From positions 1-41,590 of the forward strand of contig JAFTVH010000066.1 in NCBI GenBank assembly GCA_017465845.1: a DNA stretch of 41,590 bases. The letters run 5' to 3'. Position numbers and translations under genes: made by a program. This document shows positions 1 through 8,100 of the stretch, piece after piece. The notes under the pieces were generated by a model. It saw nothing but the letters and a program-made list of their open reading frames with translations, was not told the origin of the DNA and did no database searches. Source of the stretch: Lachnospiraceae bacterium. Lineage in GTDB: Bacteria > Bacillota > Clostridia > Lachnospirales > Lachnospiraceae. How positions within the stretch are numbered: the first letter of the stretch is position 1; each line of letters opens with the position of its first letter.

Positions 1-2
1 CT

Positions 3-44
3 GAATATGAAGAAATGATTGAAGCGATCAAAGCTCATTTATAG
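3..44 (+). CDS. C-terminal end of an upstream gene (partial)
   Basis: An open frame enters from the left edge and ends [13 protein letters not shown] followed by TAG at 42-44, fourteen bases before the ispF start. Only about 13 residues are visible, so the family cannot be named. In related genomes ispD often precedes ispF, so ispD is one possibility, but nothing in these residues proves it. The short gap suggests cotranscription with ispF. Confidence 0.45.
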   Translation, partial: EYEEMIEAIKAHL

Positions 45-57
45 TACGGGTGAAAAC

Positions 58-594
58 ATGAGAATTGGAATGGGATATGATGTACACCGCCTGGTGGAAG
101 GCAGAGACTTGATTATGGGAGGCGTGAAAATTCCTTATGAAAAAGGTCTGTTAGGGCATTCCGATGCAGATGTGCTTCTCCATGCCATAATGGATGCTTT
201 GCTTGGAGCGGCTGCATTGGGAGATATCGGAAAACATTTTCCTGATACTGACCCTGCTTATAAAGGGATTTCTTCCGTTAAGCTTCTTGAAAAAGTAGGC
301 GAACTTTTGAACGAAAATGGTTTCCTGATTGAAAATATCGATGCTACCATTATTGCACAGGCACCTAAAATGCGGCCTCATATTGATACCATGAGAGATA
401 ATATTGCAGCTGCATTGGATATCGAAGTCAGTCAGGTGAATGTAAAAGCTACTACAGAAGAGGGGCTTGGATTTACCGGATCCGGAGAAGGGATTTCTTC
501 GCAGGCTATCTGTATGCTGACCAGCCCGTTTGATCTGACGGCGCAGCAGATTGCAGGCGGATGCGGAGGATGCAGCGGCTGCAGTAAACAATAA
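58..594 (+). CDS. ispF: 2-C-methyl-D-erythritol 2,4-cyclodiphosphate synthase, with Cys-rich tail
   Basis: IspF converts CDP-methylerythritol 2-phosphate to the cyclic diphosphate in the non-mevalonate isoprenoid pathway; it is a cytosolic trimer. The protein (178 aa) starts [12 protein letters not shown], carrying the metal ligands Asp8 and His10, with His42 in [12 protein letters not shown] and the [10 protein letters not shown] loop after it. The ATG at 58 is preferred over an upstream in-frame TTG at 19 because family members start at this motif. Typical IspF is about 155-160 residues and ends soon after GEGISSQA. This one adds about 20 residues ending [12 protein letters not shown], a glycine-cysteine tail that could bind metal or be redox active; this is inference. 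Confidence 0.95.
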   Translation: MRIGMGYDVHRLVEGRDLIMGGVKIPYEKGLLGHSDADVLLHAIMDALLGAAALGDIGKHFPDTDPAYKGISSVKLLEKVGELLNENGFLIENIDATIIAQAPKMRPHIDTMRDNIAAALDIEVSQVNVKATTEEGLGFTGSGEGISSQAICMLTSPFDLTAQQIAGGCGGCSGCSKQ

Positions 595-609
595 AAATGA
601 AATTACCAG

Positions 610-638
610 TTGACAAAACGCTTATTTTTGCATATCTT
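610..638 (+). promoter_or_regulatory. Sigma-A promoter of the cysE-cysS T-box transcript
   Basis: TTGACA at 610-615, a 17-bp spacer and TATCTT at 633-638 give a near-consensus promoter. Transcription would start near 645, just before the T-box stem I. Confidence 0.75.
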
Positions 639-644
639 ATTAAG

Positions 645-915
645 TAGGAAAAAGTGGATAGAGAAAGGCAGAGAACGGGAAGAGTACTGTTTGAGTGCGG
701 TCATAGAGAAGGAGCTTCAGCGGCTGAAAGGGCTCCCGGCCAATAGAGCAGGAAGTGCACCCGTGAGCCGGTTTGGGGAACGTATTTTGTGATATCAGTA
801 TCCGGACCCGTAGGCGGGCGTTAACCGTGTTGAGGGAAAGGCTTATCATGCCTTTAAGCAGAGTGGAACCGCGGATAAATTCGTCTCTAAGCAGGATGAA
901 TTTGTCCGTTTTTTT
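645..915 (+). promoter_or_regulatory. T-box riboswitch specific for tRNA-Cys
   Basis: The leader shows T-box hallmarks. In stem I the specifier loop is closed by ACGGG (675-679) pairing with CCCGT (760-764). It holds AGTA on its 5' side (682-685) and the codon TGC (756-758) on its 3' side, so the specifier is cysteine. The T-box sequence AGAGTGGAACCGCGG lies at 860-874. Its TGGA bulge would pair with an acceptor end UCCA, which fits the U73 discriminator of tRNA-Cys. A terminator stem pairs 873-885 with 895-907, followed by T's at 909-915, overlapping the antiterminator. Uncharged tRNA-Cys should therefore permit read-through into cysE and cysS. Specificity is supported twice independently, by codon and by discriminator. 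Confidence 0.93.
873..915 (+). terminator. T-box intrinsic terminator
   Basis: A 13-bp stem (873-885 with 895-907), a 9-nt loop and a seven-T run at 909-915. Its 5' arm overlaps the end of the T-box motif, so it competes with the antiterminator. Confidence 0.85.
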
Positions 916-970
916 ATTCAAAGGCAACTGCCGTTTTACACCTCATAAGATCCGGACAGGAGGCAATCAT

Positions 971-1750
971 ATGGGTATGATCAAAAACTTAAAAGAAGAG
1001 ATCCGAATAATCAGGGAACGTGACCCGGCCATTCACTCAGCTATGGAGGTATTCCTGTATCCCAGCTTTAAGGTAATGCTGCATTACAGGATAGCACATA
1101 AGCTGTATCTGAAGAAACACTATTTTCTGGCAAGATACGTTTCACAGAGAGGTGTGCGCAAGACAGGAATCGAGATTCATCCGGGTGCACAGATTGGAAC
1201 AGGTTTTTTCATTGATCATGGTAACGGTGTTATCATAGGTGAAACTACGATTATTGGAAATAATGTAACGCTTTACCAGGGAGTGACACTGGGAGGAAAC
1301 GGTAAAGAACATGGCAAGCGTCATCCTACTATTGGAGATAATGTTATGATCAGTGCCGGTGCCAAAGTACTGGGGTCTTTTACCATTGGAGAAAATTCCA
1401 AGATTGGAGCCGGAAGTGTGGTTCTGAGCGAAGTGCCGCCTAATTCTACCGTAGTGGGGGTACCCGGACGTGTAGTAAAACGTGACAATAAGATTTTGCC
1501 GCGGGAAACTCTGAACCAGATAGACCTTCCCGATCCTGTTAGAGAGGATATCAGTTGTCTGCAGCATGCTAATACAGAACTGACCAACAGACTGCTGGAT
1601 ATGGAGGCAGAATTAAAACAGCTTCGTAAAAAAGTCAAGAAGCAGGAGAAGGAACTTTCCAAGAGAAAGAAAAAGCAAGCCAAGGAAGAAAAAGCATCAG
1701 ATATTTTGATAGAAACAGGAGAAGAAAGAAATGAGTATGAAGATTTATAA
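971..1750 (+). CDS. cysE: Serine O-acetyltransferase
   Basis: CysE transfers acetyl from acetyl-CoA to serine, making O-acetylserine for cysteine synthesis. The 259-aa protein begins [23 protein letters not shown]; the ATG at 971 follows a strong AGGAGG (959-964). Residues about 60-190 form a left-handed beta-helix of hexapeptide repeats with the family signatures [10 protein letters not shown] and [12 protein letters not shown] Lys/Glu-rich, probably coiled-coil tail (about residues 205-245) is longer than in the bacillary short forms; the usual C-terminal feedback-inhibition/CysK-binding Ile is replaced by a terminus EYEDL. The last 20 nt overlap cysS, so the two are translationally coupled behind the Cys T-box. 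Confidence 0.93.
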   Translation: MGMIKNLKEEIRIIRERDPAIHSAMEVFLYPSFKVMLHYRIAHKLYLKKHYFLARYVSQRGVRKTGIEIHPGAQIGTGFFIDHGNGVIIGETTIIGNNVTLYQGVTLGGNGKEHGKRHPTIGDNVMISAGAKVLGSFTIGENSKIGAGSVVLSEVPPNSTVVGVPGRVVKRDNKILPRETLNQIDLPDPVREDISCLQHANTELTNRLLDMEAELKQLRKKVKKQEKELSKRKKKQAKEEKASDILIETGEERNEYEDL

Positions 1751-3146
1751 CACCTTGAGCAAAACAAAAGAAGAATTTGTACCTATCGAACCGGGCAAGG
1801 TAAAAATGTACGTGTGCGGACCTACCGTATATAATTATATACACATCGGGAATGCCCGTCCCATGATTGTGTTTGATACAGTACGCCGTTATATGGAGCA
1901 TAAAGGCTATGAAGTAAATTATGTATCCAATTTCACGGATGTGGATGATAAGATTATTAAGAAGGCAATTGAAGAGGGTGTGGACAGTGAAGTGATTTCA
2001 CAGCGCTATATTGCAGAGTGCAAAAAGGATATGGCATCTCTGAATGTAAAGCCGGCCACCACCCATCCCCAGGCTACCCAGGAAATCTGCGGAATGCTGG
2101 ATATGATTGAGACTTTGATTCAAAAAGGGCATGCCTACAAAGCAGCTGACGGTACCGTATATTTCCGCACCAGAAGCTTTAAGGAATATGGTAAGCTGTC
2201 CCATAAGAATCTGGACGATCTTCAGGGAGGGAACCGCTCTCTTCTGGTATCAGGTGAAGATCAGAAAGAGGATTCTCTGGATTTCGTACTTTGGAAACCC
2301 AAGAAAGACGGAGAGCCCTACTGGGAGTCTCCCTGGTGCCAGGGCCGTCCCGGTTGGCACATTGAATGCTCTGTTATGAGTAAAAGATATCTGGGAGAAG
2401 AGATTGATATCCATGCAGGCGGAGAGGATCTTGTATTCCCTCATCATGAGAATGAGATTGCACAATCTGAAGCAGCAAATGGTAAGACTTTTGCAAAATA
2501 CTGGATGCACAATGCTTTCCTGAATATTGATAATAAGAAGATGTCCAAATCAGCAGGTAATTTCTTCACTGTAAGAGATATCCTTGAAAAATATGATCCT
2601 CAGGTGCTGCGTTTCTTCATGTTGTCAGCTCATTACAGAAGTCCTTTGAACTTCAGTGCAGATTTGATGGAAGCTGCAAGAAACGGTTATGAGAGAATTG
2701 TTACCAGCGTTGATAACCTGAAGTATCTTCTGGGCAAAGCAACTGCTGAAGAGATAACTGAATCCGAGGCTGCTCTTGTGAAAGAAGCAGAGGGCTATGT
2801 AGACAAATTTGATGAAGCTATGGATGATGATTTCAATACTGCAGATGCCATCTCCGTTATTTTTGAACTGGTTAAATTTGTTAATACCAATGTGTCAGAA
2901 GCAAGCAGTAAGGCTTATCTGGAGGTTCTTAAGCAGGAAATCGTGCTTCTGTCCGATATCTGCGGTCTGATCGTAGATAAAAAGGAAGAGATGCTGGATG
3001 AGGATATCGAGAAGTTGATTGAGGAAAGACAGGCAGCCAGAAAGGCAAAGAATTTTGCAAGAGCAGATGAAATCAGAGGAGAGCTTCTGGCGAAAGGTAT
3101 CATTTTGGAAGATACACGTGAGGGTGTAAAATGGAAGAGAGCGTAA
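1731..3146 (+). CDS. cysS: Cysteinyl-tRNA synthetase
   Basis: This class I aminoacyl-tRNA synthetase charges tRNA-Cys. At 471 aa it is full length. [16 protein letters not shown] near the N-terminus contains the zinc ligand Cys29 and the HIGH-type motif [13 protein letters not shown] supplies the second zinc Cys, [11 protein letters not shown] the His ligands, and KMSKS lies near residue 270. A helical anticodon-binding domain and a basic C-terminus follow. The start at 1731 lies inside cysE with an AGGAG just upstream, and the 3' end overlaps mrnC by 16 nt. Control by the T-box makes the enzyme respond to its own uncharged product tRNA. Confidence 0.97.
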   Translation: MSMKIYNTLSKTKEEFVPIEPGKVKMYVCGPTVYNYIHIGNARPMIVFDTVRRYMEHKGYEVNYVSNFTDVDDKIIKKAIEEGVDSEVISQRYIAECKKDMASLNVKPATTHPQATQEICGMLDMIETLIQKGHAYKAADGTVYFRTRSFKEYGKLSHKNLDDLQGGNRSLLVSGEDQKEDSLDFVLWKPKKDGEPYWESPWCQGRPGWHIECSVMSKRYLGEEIDIHAGGEDLVFPHHENEIAQSEAANGKTFAKYWMHNAFLNIDNKKMSKSAGNFFTVRDILEKYDPQVLRFFMLSAHYRSPLNFSADLMEAARNGYERIVTSVDNLKYLLGKATAEEITESEAALVKEAEGYVDKFDEAMDDDFNTADAISVIFELVKFVNTNVSEASSKAYLEVLKQEIVLLSDICGLIVDKKEEMLDEDIEKLIEERQAARKAKNFARADEIRGELLAKGIILEDTREGVKWKRA

Positions 3147-3586
3147 GCGTGGTGCAAAACAGCCTTTTGGATAGCATCAAAGAGACGTTTGCCTGTAAAG
3201 AGACAGATGTCAGAGCCTACTCCCCACTGACATTGGCCTATATCGGAGACGTTGTATACGATCTTATCATCCGGACGGTAGTAGTGGAAAGGGGGAACCG
3301 GGCAGCCAACGAGCTTCACAAACGTACGATTCAGTATGTGAAGGCGCAGACTCAGGCACAGATGATTGAGGCATTGCTTCCCCGGCTCTCTGAGGAGGAA
3401 GAAGCGGTCTATAAAAGAGGACGTAATGCAAAATCTTATACGACTGCCAAGAATGCTTCTATCGGAGATTATCGTAAGGCTACCGGGTTTGAGGCGCTGC
3501 TTGGGTATCTCTATTTGTTAAATCGTATGGAACGGGTATTGGAACTGTGTAAACAGGGGATTGAGGCTGTGCATCTGACTATATAG
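3131..3586 (+). CDS. mrnC: Mini-ribonuclease III
   Basis: Mini-III is a dimeric RNase III-like endonuclease, lacking a dsRNA-binding domain, that matures 23S rRNA ends in Firmicutes. The 151-aa product has the family size. AYIGDVVYDLIIRT carries the catalytic acidic signature, followed by NELHKRTIQYV, the KGRNAKS-like RGRNAKSYT loop and YRKATGFEALLGYLYL with the second acidic site. It overlaps cysS by 16 nt and precedes rlmB, the standard Firmicutes order, so its identification is supported by motif and by context. Confidence 0.93.
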   Translation: MEESVSVVQNSLLDSIKETFACKETDVRAYSPLTLAYIGDVVYDLIIRTVVVERGNRAANELHKRTIQYVKAQTQAQMIEALLPRLSEEEEAVYKRGRNAKSYTTAKNASIGDYRKATGFEALLGYLYLLNRMERVLELCKQGIEAVHLTI

Positions 3587-3626
3587 GGATGAAGTAATAA
3601 AAACTGCAACAAAGAAGGAGGAATCC

Positions 3627-4370
3627 ATGGGATACCAGGAATTCACCATAGAAGGCAGAAATGCTGTAATAGAGGCTTATCGTTCAGGTAAGCCCATTGA
3701 TAAGATTTTCATATTGGACGGATGTCAGGATGGTCCTGTTATGACTATTAAGAGAGAAGCCAAGAAGCATGATACCATGGTAAAATATGTGACCAGGGAG
3801 CGTCTTGACCAGTTATCCGAGACCGGTAAGCATCAGGGTGTCATTGCTTATGCGGCAGCGTATGAATACGCTGAGGTAGAGGATATCCTGAAGGCAGCAA
3901 GAGATAAAGGAGAGGCACCGTTTATTTTTCTGCTTGACAATATCGAAGATCCTCATAATTTGGGAGCGATTATCAGAACTGCCAATCTGGCAGGCGCTCA
4001 TGGTGTCATCATTCCCAAGAATCGTGCTGTGGGGCTGACTGCTACGGTGGCCAGAACCTCTGCTGGAGCGCTGAACTATACACCGGTAGCCAGAGTCACC
4101 AATCTGGCAAAGACCATTGAAGAGCTGAAAAAGGAAGGTCTGTGGTTCGTCTGTGCGGATATGGGCGGTACTACTATGTATCAGTTGGACCTGAAGGGAG
4201 CCATAGGCCTTGTCATCGGCAATGAGGGTGAAGGTGTAGGCAGGCTGGTAAAAGAGAAATGCGACATGATTGCGTCGATTCCAATGAAGGGGGATATTGA
4301 TTCTCTGAATGCTTCCGTTGCAGCAGGCGTGCTGGCCTATGAAATTGTTCGCCAGAGACTTCAGGCATAG
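3627..4370 (+). CDS. rlmB: 23S rRNA 2'-O-ribose methyltransferase, TrmH/SpoU family
   Basis: SpoU-family enzymes methylate ribose 2'-OH with S-adenosylmethionine through a trefoil-knot fold; RlmB acts on G2251 of 23S rRNA. The 247-aa protein has an N-terminal L30e-like substrate-binding domain (about 1-85) and knot motifs NIEDPHNLGAIIRTA, IGNEGEGV and IPMKGDIDSLNASVAAG. AAGGAGG sits just upstream of the ATG at 3627. It follows mrnC after 40 nt as in Bacillus. The exact target nucleotide is inferred from the family and gene order. Confidence 0.9.
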   Translation: MGYQEFTIEGRNAVIEAYRSGKPIDKIFILDGCQDGPVMTIKREAKKHDTMVKYVTRERLDQLSETGKHQGVIAYAAAYEYAEVEDILKAARDKGEAPFIFLLDNIEDPHNLGAIIRTANLAGAHGVIIPKNRAVGLTATVARTSAGALNYTPVARVTNLAKTIEELKKEGLWFVCADMGGTTMYQLDLKGAIGLVIGNEGEGVGRLVKEKCDMIASIPMKGDIDSLNASVAAGVLAYEIVRQRLQA

Positions 4371-4384
4371 AAAGGGAGAATCAT

Positions 4385-5011
4385 TTGGAAAGCAGGAATG
4401 GATATCGGGAATATGACAGAATGACAGATGAGGAACTGATAGACAGGCTGCGCAGCGGTGAAGAGGCAATCATGGATTATATCTGTGACAAGTATAAGAA
4501 CCTGGTACGGAGTAAGGCGAAATCCATGTTTATCCTGGGCGGAGACAATGAGGATCTGATTCAGGAGGGGATGATCGGGCTGTTCAAGGCGGTGAGAGAC
4601 TACGACAGCGGCAGAGATGCCAGTTTCTTTACCTTTGCGGATCTGTGTGTCAGCAGGCAGCTTTACACGGCTGTGCAGGCATCTCAGCGAAAAAAGCATT
4701 TCCCTTTGAATACGTATGTGTCTCTTTACAGCAATCCGTCTGATAATGCAGATGGAAAGGACATGGAACTATTGGAATCCCTTGCGCGCTGCACTCAGCA
4801 AAGTCCGGAGGACCTTTTCCTGGATAAGGAAAGAGTGGAATATCTGGAAAAAGCAATTGAAAAGGAGCTTAGCTCTTTCGAGAAGCAGGTGCTGGATTTG
4901 TATCAGACCGGAATGAGTTATTCCCAGATTGCAAGGGTGTTGGGCAGGGATGAGAAGTCCACGGACAATGCATTACAGCGGTTGAAAGCGAAGATAAAGA
5001 AGATGCTCTGA
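4385..5011 (+). CDS. sigH: RNA polymerase sigma factor SigH (Spo0H type)
   Basis: Sigma-H directs transition-phase and early sporulation transcription in Firmicutes. The 208-aa protein begins MESRNGYREYDRMTDEELIDRLRSG, with region 2 (EDLIQEGMIGLFKAVRDYD, then SFFTFADLCVSRQL) and a C-terminal region 4 (SYSQIARVLGRDEKSTDNALQRLKAKI). The start is TTG at 4385, 14 nt after rlmB and preceded by AAAGGGAGA; the next in-frame ATG (4421) would trim the conserved N-terminus. In Bacillus yacP lies between rlmB and sigH and gltX before cysE; both are absent here. A terminator follows at 5026. Confidence 0.92.
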   Translation: MESRNGYREYDRMTDEELIDRLRSGEEAIMDYICDKYKNLVRSKAKSMFILGGDNEDLIQEGMIGLFKAVRDYDSGRDASFFTFADLCVSRQLYTAVQASQRKKHFPLNTYVSLYSNPSDNADGKDMELLESLARCTQQSPEDLFLDKERVEYLEKAIEKELSSFEKQVLDLYQTGMSYSQIARVLGRDEKSTDNALQRLKAKIKKML

Positions 5012-5025
5012 ACATGAAAGGATAC

Positions 5026-5064
5026 GGCTTCGGGTGTGGGACTTAACATCCGGAGCTTTGTTTA
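5026..5064 (+). terminator. Intrinsic terminator after sigH
   Basis: A stem of 11-12 bp pairs 5026-5037 with 5046-5057, with an 8-nt loop and three G-U pairs, followed by a T-rich stretch (TTTGTTTA). It closes the ispF/cysE-sigH block. Confidence 0.6.
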
Positions 5065-5097
5065 TAGTCTTTTAAGATTTCTTTTGCCTAACCTTTG

Positions 5098-5126
5098 TTG
5101 ACAGGGAAAAAGCAGCGAATTATAAT
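5098..5126 (+). promoter_or_regulatory. Consensus sigma-A promoter for the RND permease
   Basis: TTGACA at 5098-5103, exactly 17 bp, then TATAAT at 5121-5126: a perfect consensus, so the downstream transporter is probably well expressed unless repressed. A GC-rich inverted repeat GCCGGT/ACCGGC lies downstream at about 5138-5155 in the untranslated leader. Confidence 0.85.
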
Positions 5127-5184
5127 CGAATACAGGCAGCCGGTGTGGTGACCGGCTGTGTGTGTTAGGAAAGAGGAGACAATC

Positions 5185-8100
5185 ATGATATCGAAATTCA
5201 GTGTAAAGAAACCATATACGGTGCTGGTGGGCGTAATTCTCATTATCGTTCTGGGTGTAGTATCGTTTACAAGAATGACTACAGATCTTCTGCCCAATAT
5301 CAGTCTGCCATATGTAATTGTAATGACTACTTATCCCGGTGCCAGTCCTGAAACGGTGGAAACGGTTGTGACCAAGCCGGTGGAGTCCAGCATGGCAACC
5401 GTCAGTAACATTGAGAGCATCAGTTCCGTGTCGGCGGAGAATTATTCTGTAGTCATCATGGAATTTGCCCAGTCCACCAGTATGGATTCGGTTTCTTTGG
5501 AAATCAGAGAAAATCTGGACCAGATCAAGTCCTATTGGGGTGATTCTGTGGGAAATCCCATTATCATGAAGCTGAATCCGGATATGCTGCCGGTCATGGT
5601 AGCAGCTGCAGGTGTAGAAGGGATGGATGATGCTGAGGTCAGTGCCTATGTAGAAAGTGAAATCATTCCTGAGCTGGAGAGCCTGGAAGGAGTAGCCAGT
5701 GTCAGTGCCACCGGTCTTCTGGAGGAAAGCGTAAATGTCATAATCAGTCAGGAAAAGGTAGATGCCATTAATGCGAAAGTTTTTGCTGCCATTAATGAGC
5801 AAATGGCTGAAGCTGAGAAGGAATTGGCTGATGGAAAGCAACAGATTCTCGATTCCCGGAAAGAGATTGCAGAGGGAAAGAAAGAGCTGGCAGAAGGAGA
5901 ACTGGAACTCATCAAAGGGAAGAGTGAATTGGAAACAGGAAAAGAGGTCCTGAGCAGCCAGCAGGATGCTGCCAAAACTACATTGGCACAGACCAAGCAG
6001 CAGTTGTTAACTGCGAAGACAGATCTGGAAGCTGCCAAGATGAATCTGACCACGAATCTGACTACTGCCAGAACTATGAATGCAAGTATCAATGAGATTG
6101 ATATTATCCTGGGGGCATCTCTGGCTTATAGCAATGCCTACGAAGGCATGATGAATGCAACCGTTACGGATGGTGATGCTGTTACTGCAGCACAGTACAG
6201 AGATTCTATCAATAATCTGAAGACTTCTGTGATGGGAAGTGCAATATTGGCACAAGCAGCAGAAAGCGGCGAGGAATTAAAGGGCGCCTATGAAGAACTA
6301 AAACGCCTTGACTGGACAGTTTCGGAAAATCACGATGCGGTAGAGGAAAATCTTGACGCACTGGTGCTTCGGTTATCTGTACCGCTGACAATCCAGAGAC
6401 TGAAGATGATGGATGTGCTGAACGGCCTTACTTCAAGTCTTGGGCTGGAAGCGTACGAACTGATGGCTACAGAGACATTAAGCACCTTGGAAGAAAAGCT
6501 GGCTGCTGTCAATGCCGGACTTGTGGAGGTGGAAAAGGGTGAACTGACTGCAGCGATAGAGTTTGCCAATGCCAATGCTCAGATGCAGTTAGGGGAATAT
6601 CAGATGGAAATTGCCCAGGCACAGCTGGATTCCGTCAAAGAGCAGTTGGAGAGTGGAGAGGCTCAGCTGGATAGTGCCCTGGAGGAAATTGAAAAGGGTG
6701 AACAACAGCTGGAAGATGCGAAAGAAACGGCCTACGAACAGGCAGATATGACAGAAATATTGACTGTAGATACCGTCAAGGGGCTTTTGACAGCGCAGAA
6801 TTTTTCCATGCCGGCAGGATATGTTACAGAAGAAGGAATCGACTATCTGGTTAGAGTGGGAGATAAGCCATCTACAGTCGAGGAGTTGAAAGTCATGCCT
6901 TTACTGGATCTTCATATGGACGGTGTTCCTGTGATAATCCTTGGAGATGTGGCAGATGTTTTTTATACAGATAATTCTGATGCCATCTACACCAATGTAA
7001 ACGGCAGCACTGGTGTTATGCTTTCTGTTCAGAAGCAGACGGGATATTCTACCGGAGAGGTATCTGACAGATTGAAAGAGCGCTTTGAAGACCTTCAGGA
7101 AGAGAATCCTGATCTGCAGTTGATTACTCTGTCGGACCAGGGAATTTATATCGATTTGGTAATGGATTCCATCATAAATAATATTTTGTTTGGTGCAATC
7201 CTGGCAATTTTCATTTTAATTATCTTTTTAAAAGATATCCGTCCTACACTGGTAGTGGCAATTTCCATACCTATCAGCCTTGTGACAGCTGTAGTATGTA
7301 TGTATTTCAGTGGTGTGACCCTGAATATCATTTCCCTGTCGGGTCTGGCCCTCGGTATCGGTATGTTGGTAGATAACTCTATTGTGGTAATTGAAAATAT
7401 CTATCGACTGAGGGGAGAAGGGCATTCCATGAGGGAAGCGGCCATAGAAGGTGCCAAAGAGGTGGCTGGTGCTATTATGGCATCTACTCTTACGACCATC
7501 TGTGTATTCCTGCCCATTGTATTCATGGAAGGTATTACAAAGCAGTTGTTTGTGGATATGGGACTGACTATTGCGTATTCCCTGCTGGCCAGCCTGGTAA
7601 TTGCATTGACGGTAGTTCCGGCTATGGCATCTAAGGCGTTGACAGCTACCGGTGAACAGAAAGAAGGAAAGCTGTTTACGTTTCTTGTGAACGGTTATAC
7701 AAGAGTGCTTGAACTGTCTCTGAATTATAAATCTCTTGTCTTTGTTCTGGTGATCGCACTATTAGTTGTCAGCGCCGCGGCTTCTTTCAGTAAAGGTACA
7801 GCCTTTATGCCGGATATGGATTCCACACAGCTGACGGTATCCGTGAATCTGGAGGAAGGTTCCACGCTGAAAGAAACAGCAGAATTAACCAATCAGGTAG
7901 TAGAAAGAATCATGGAACTGGAGAATGTGAAAGATGTAGGAGCTATGGCAAGCAGTTCCGGCCTTTCCATGCTTGGAGCATCCGGTAATACCAGTTCTGA
8001 TTCTACCACAATTTATGTGACTACTATCGATGAGAAGACTATGACCAATGAGGAAATCGGAGAATTGATTCTGGAAAGTACACAAGACCTGGATGCGGAG

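Noticed and set aside
19-57. Upstream TTG start for ispF adding 13 residues
   Set aside because: Family members begin at the [10 protein letters not shown] motif, and the extension overlaps the end of the preceding gene.
610-970. Open frames through the T-box leader, including an N-terminal extension of cysE
   Set aside because: They run through a promoter, a T-box and a terminator; the real start at 971 has AGGAGG.
5748-6575. Antisense open frames opposite the RND coiled-coil segment
   Set aside because: They are Ser/Ala-rich mirror frames of the repetitive coiled-coil codons without ribosome sites.
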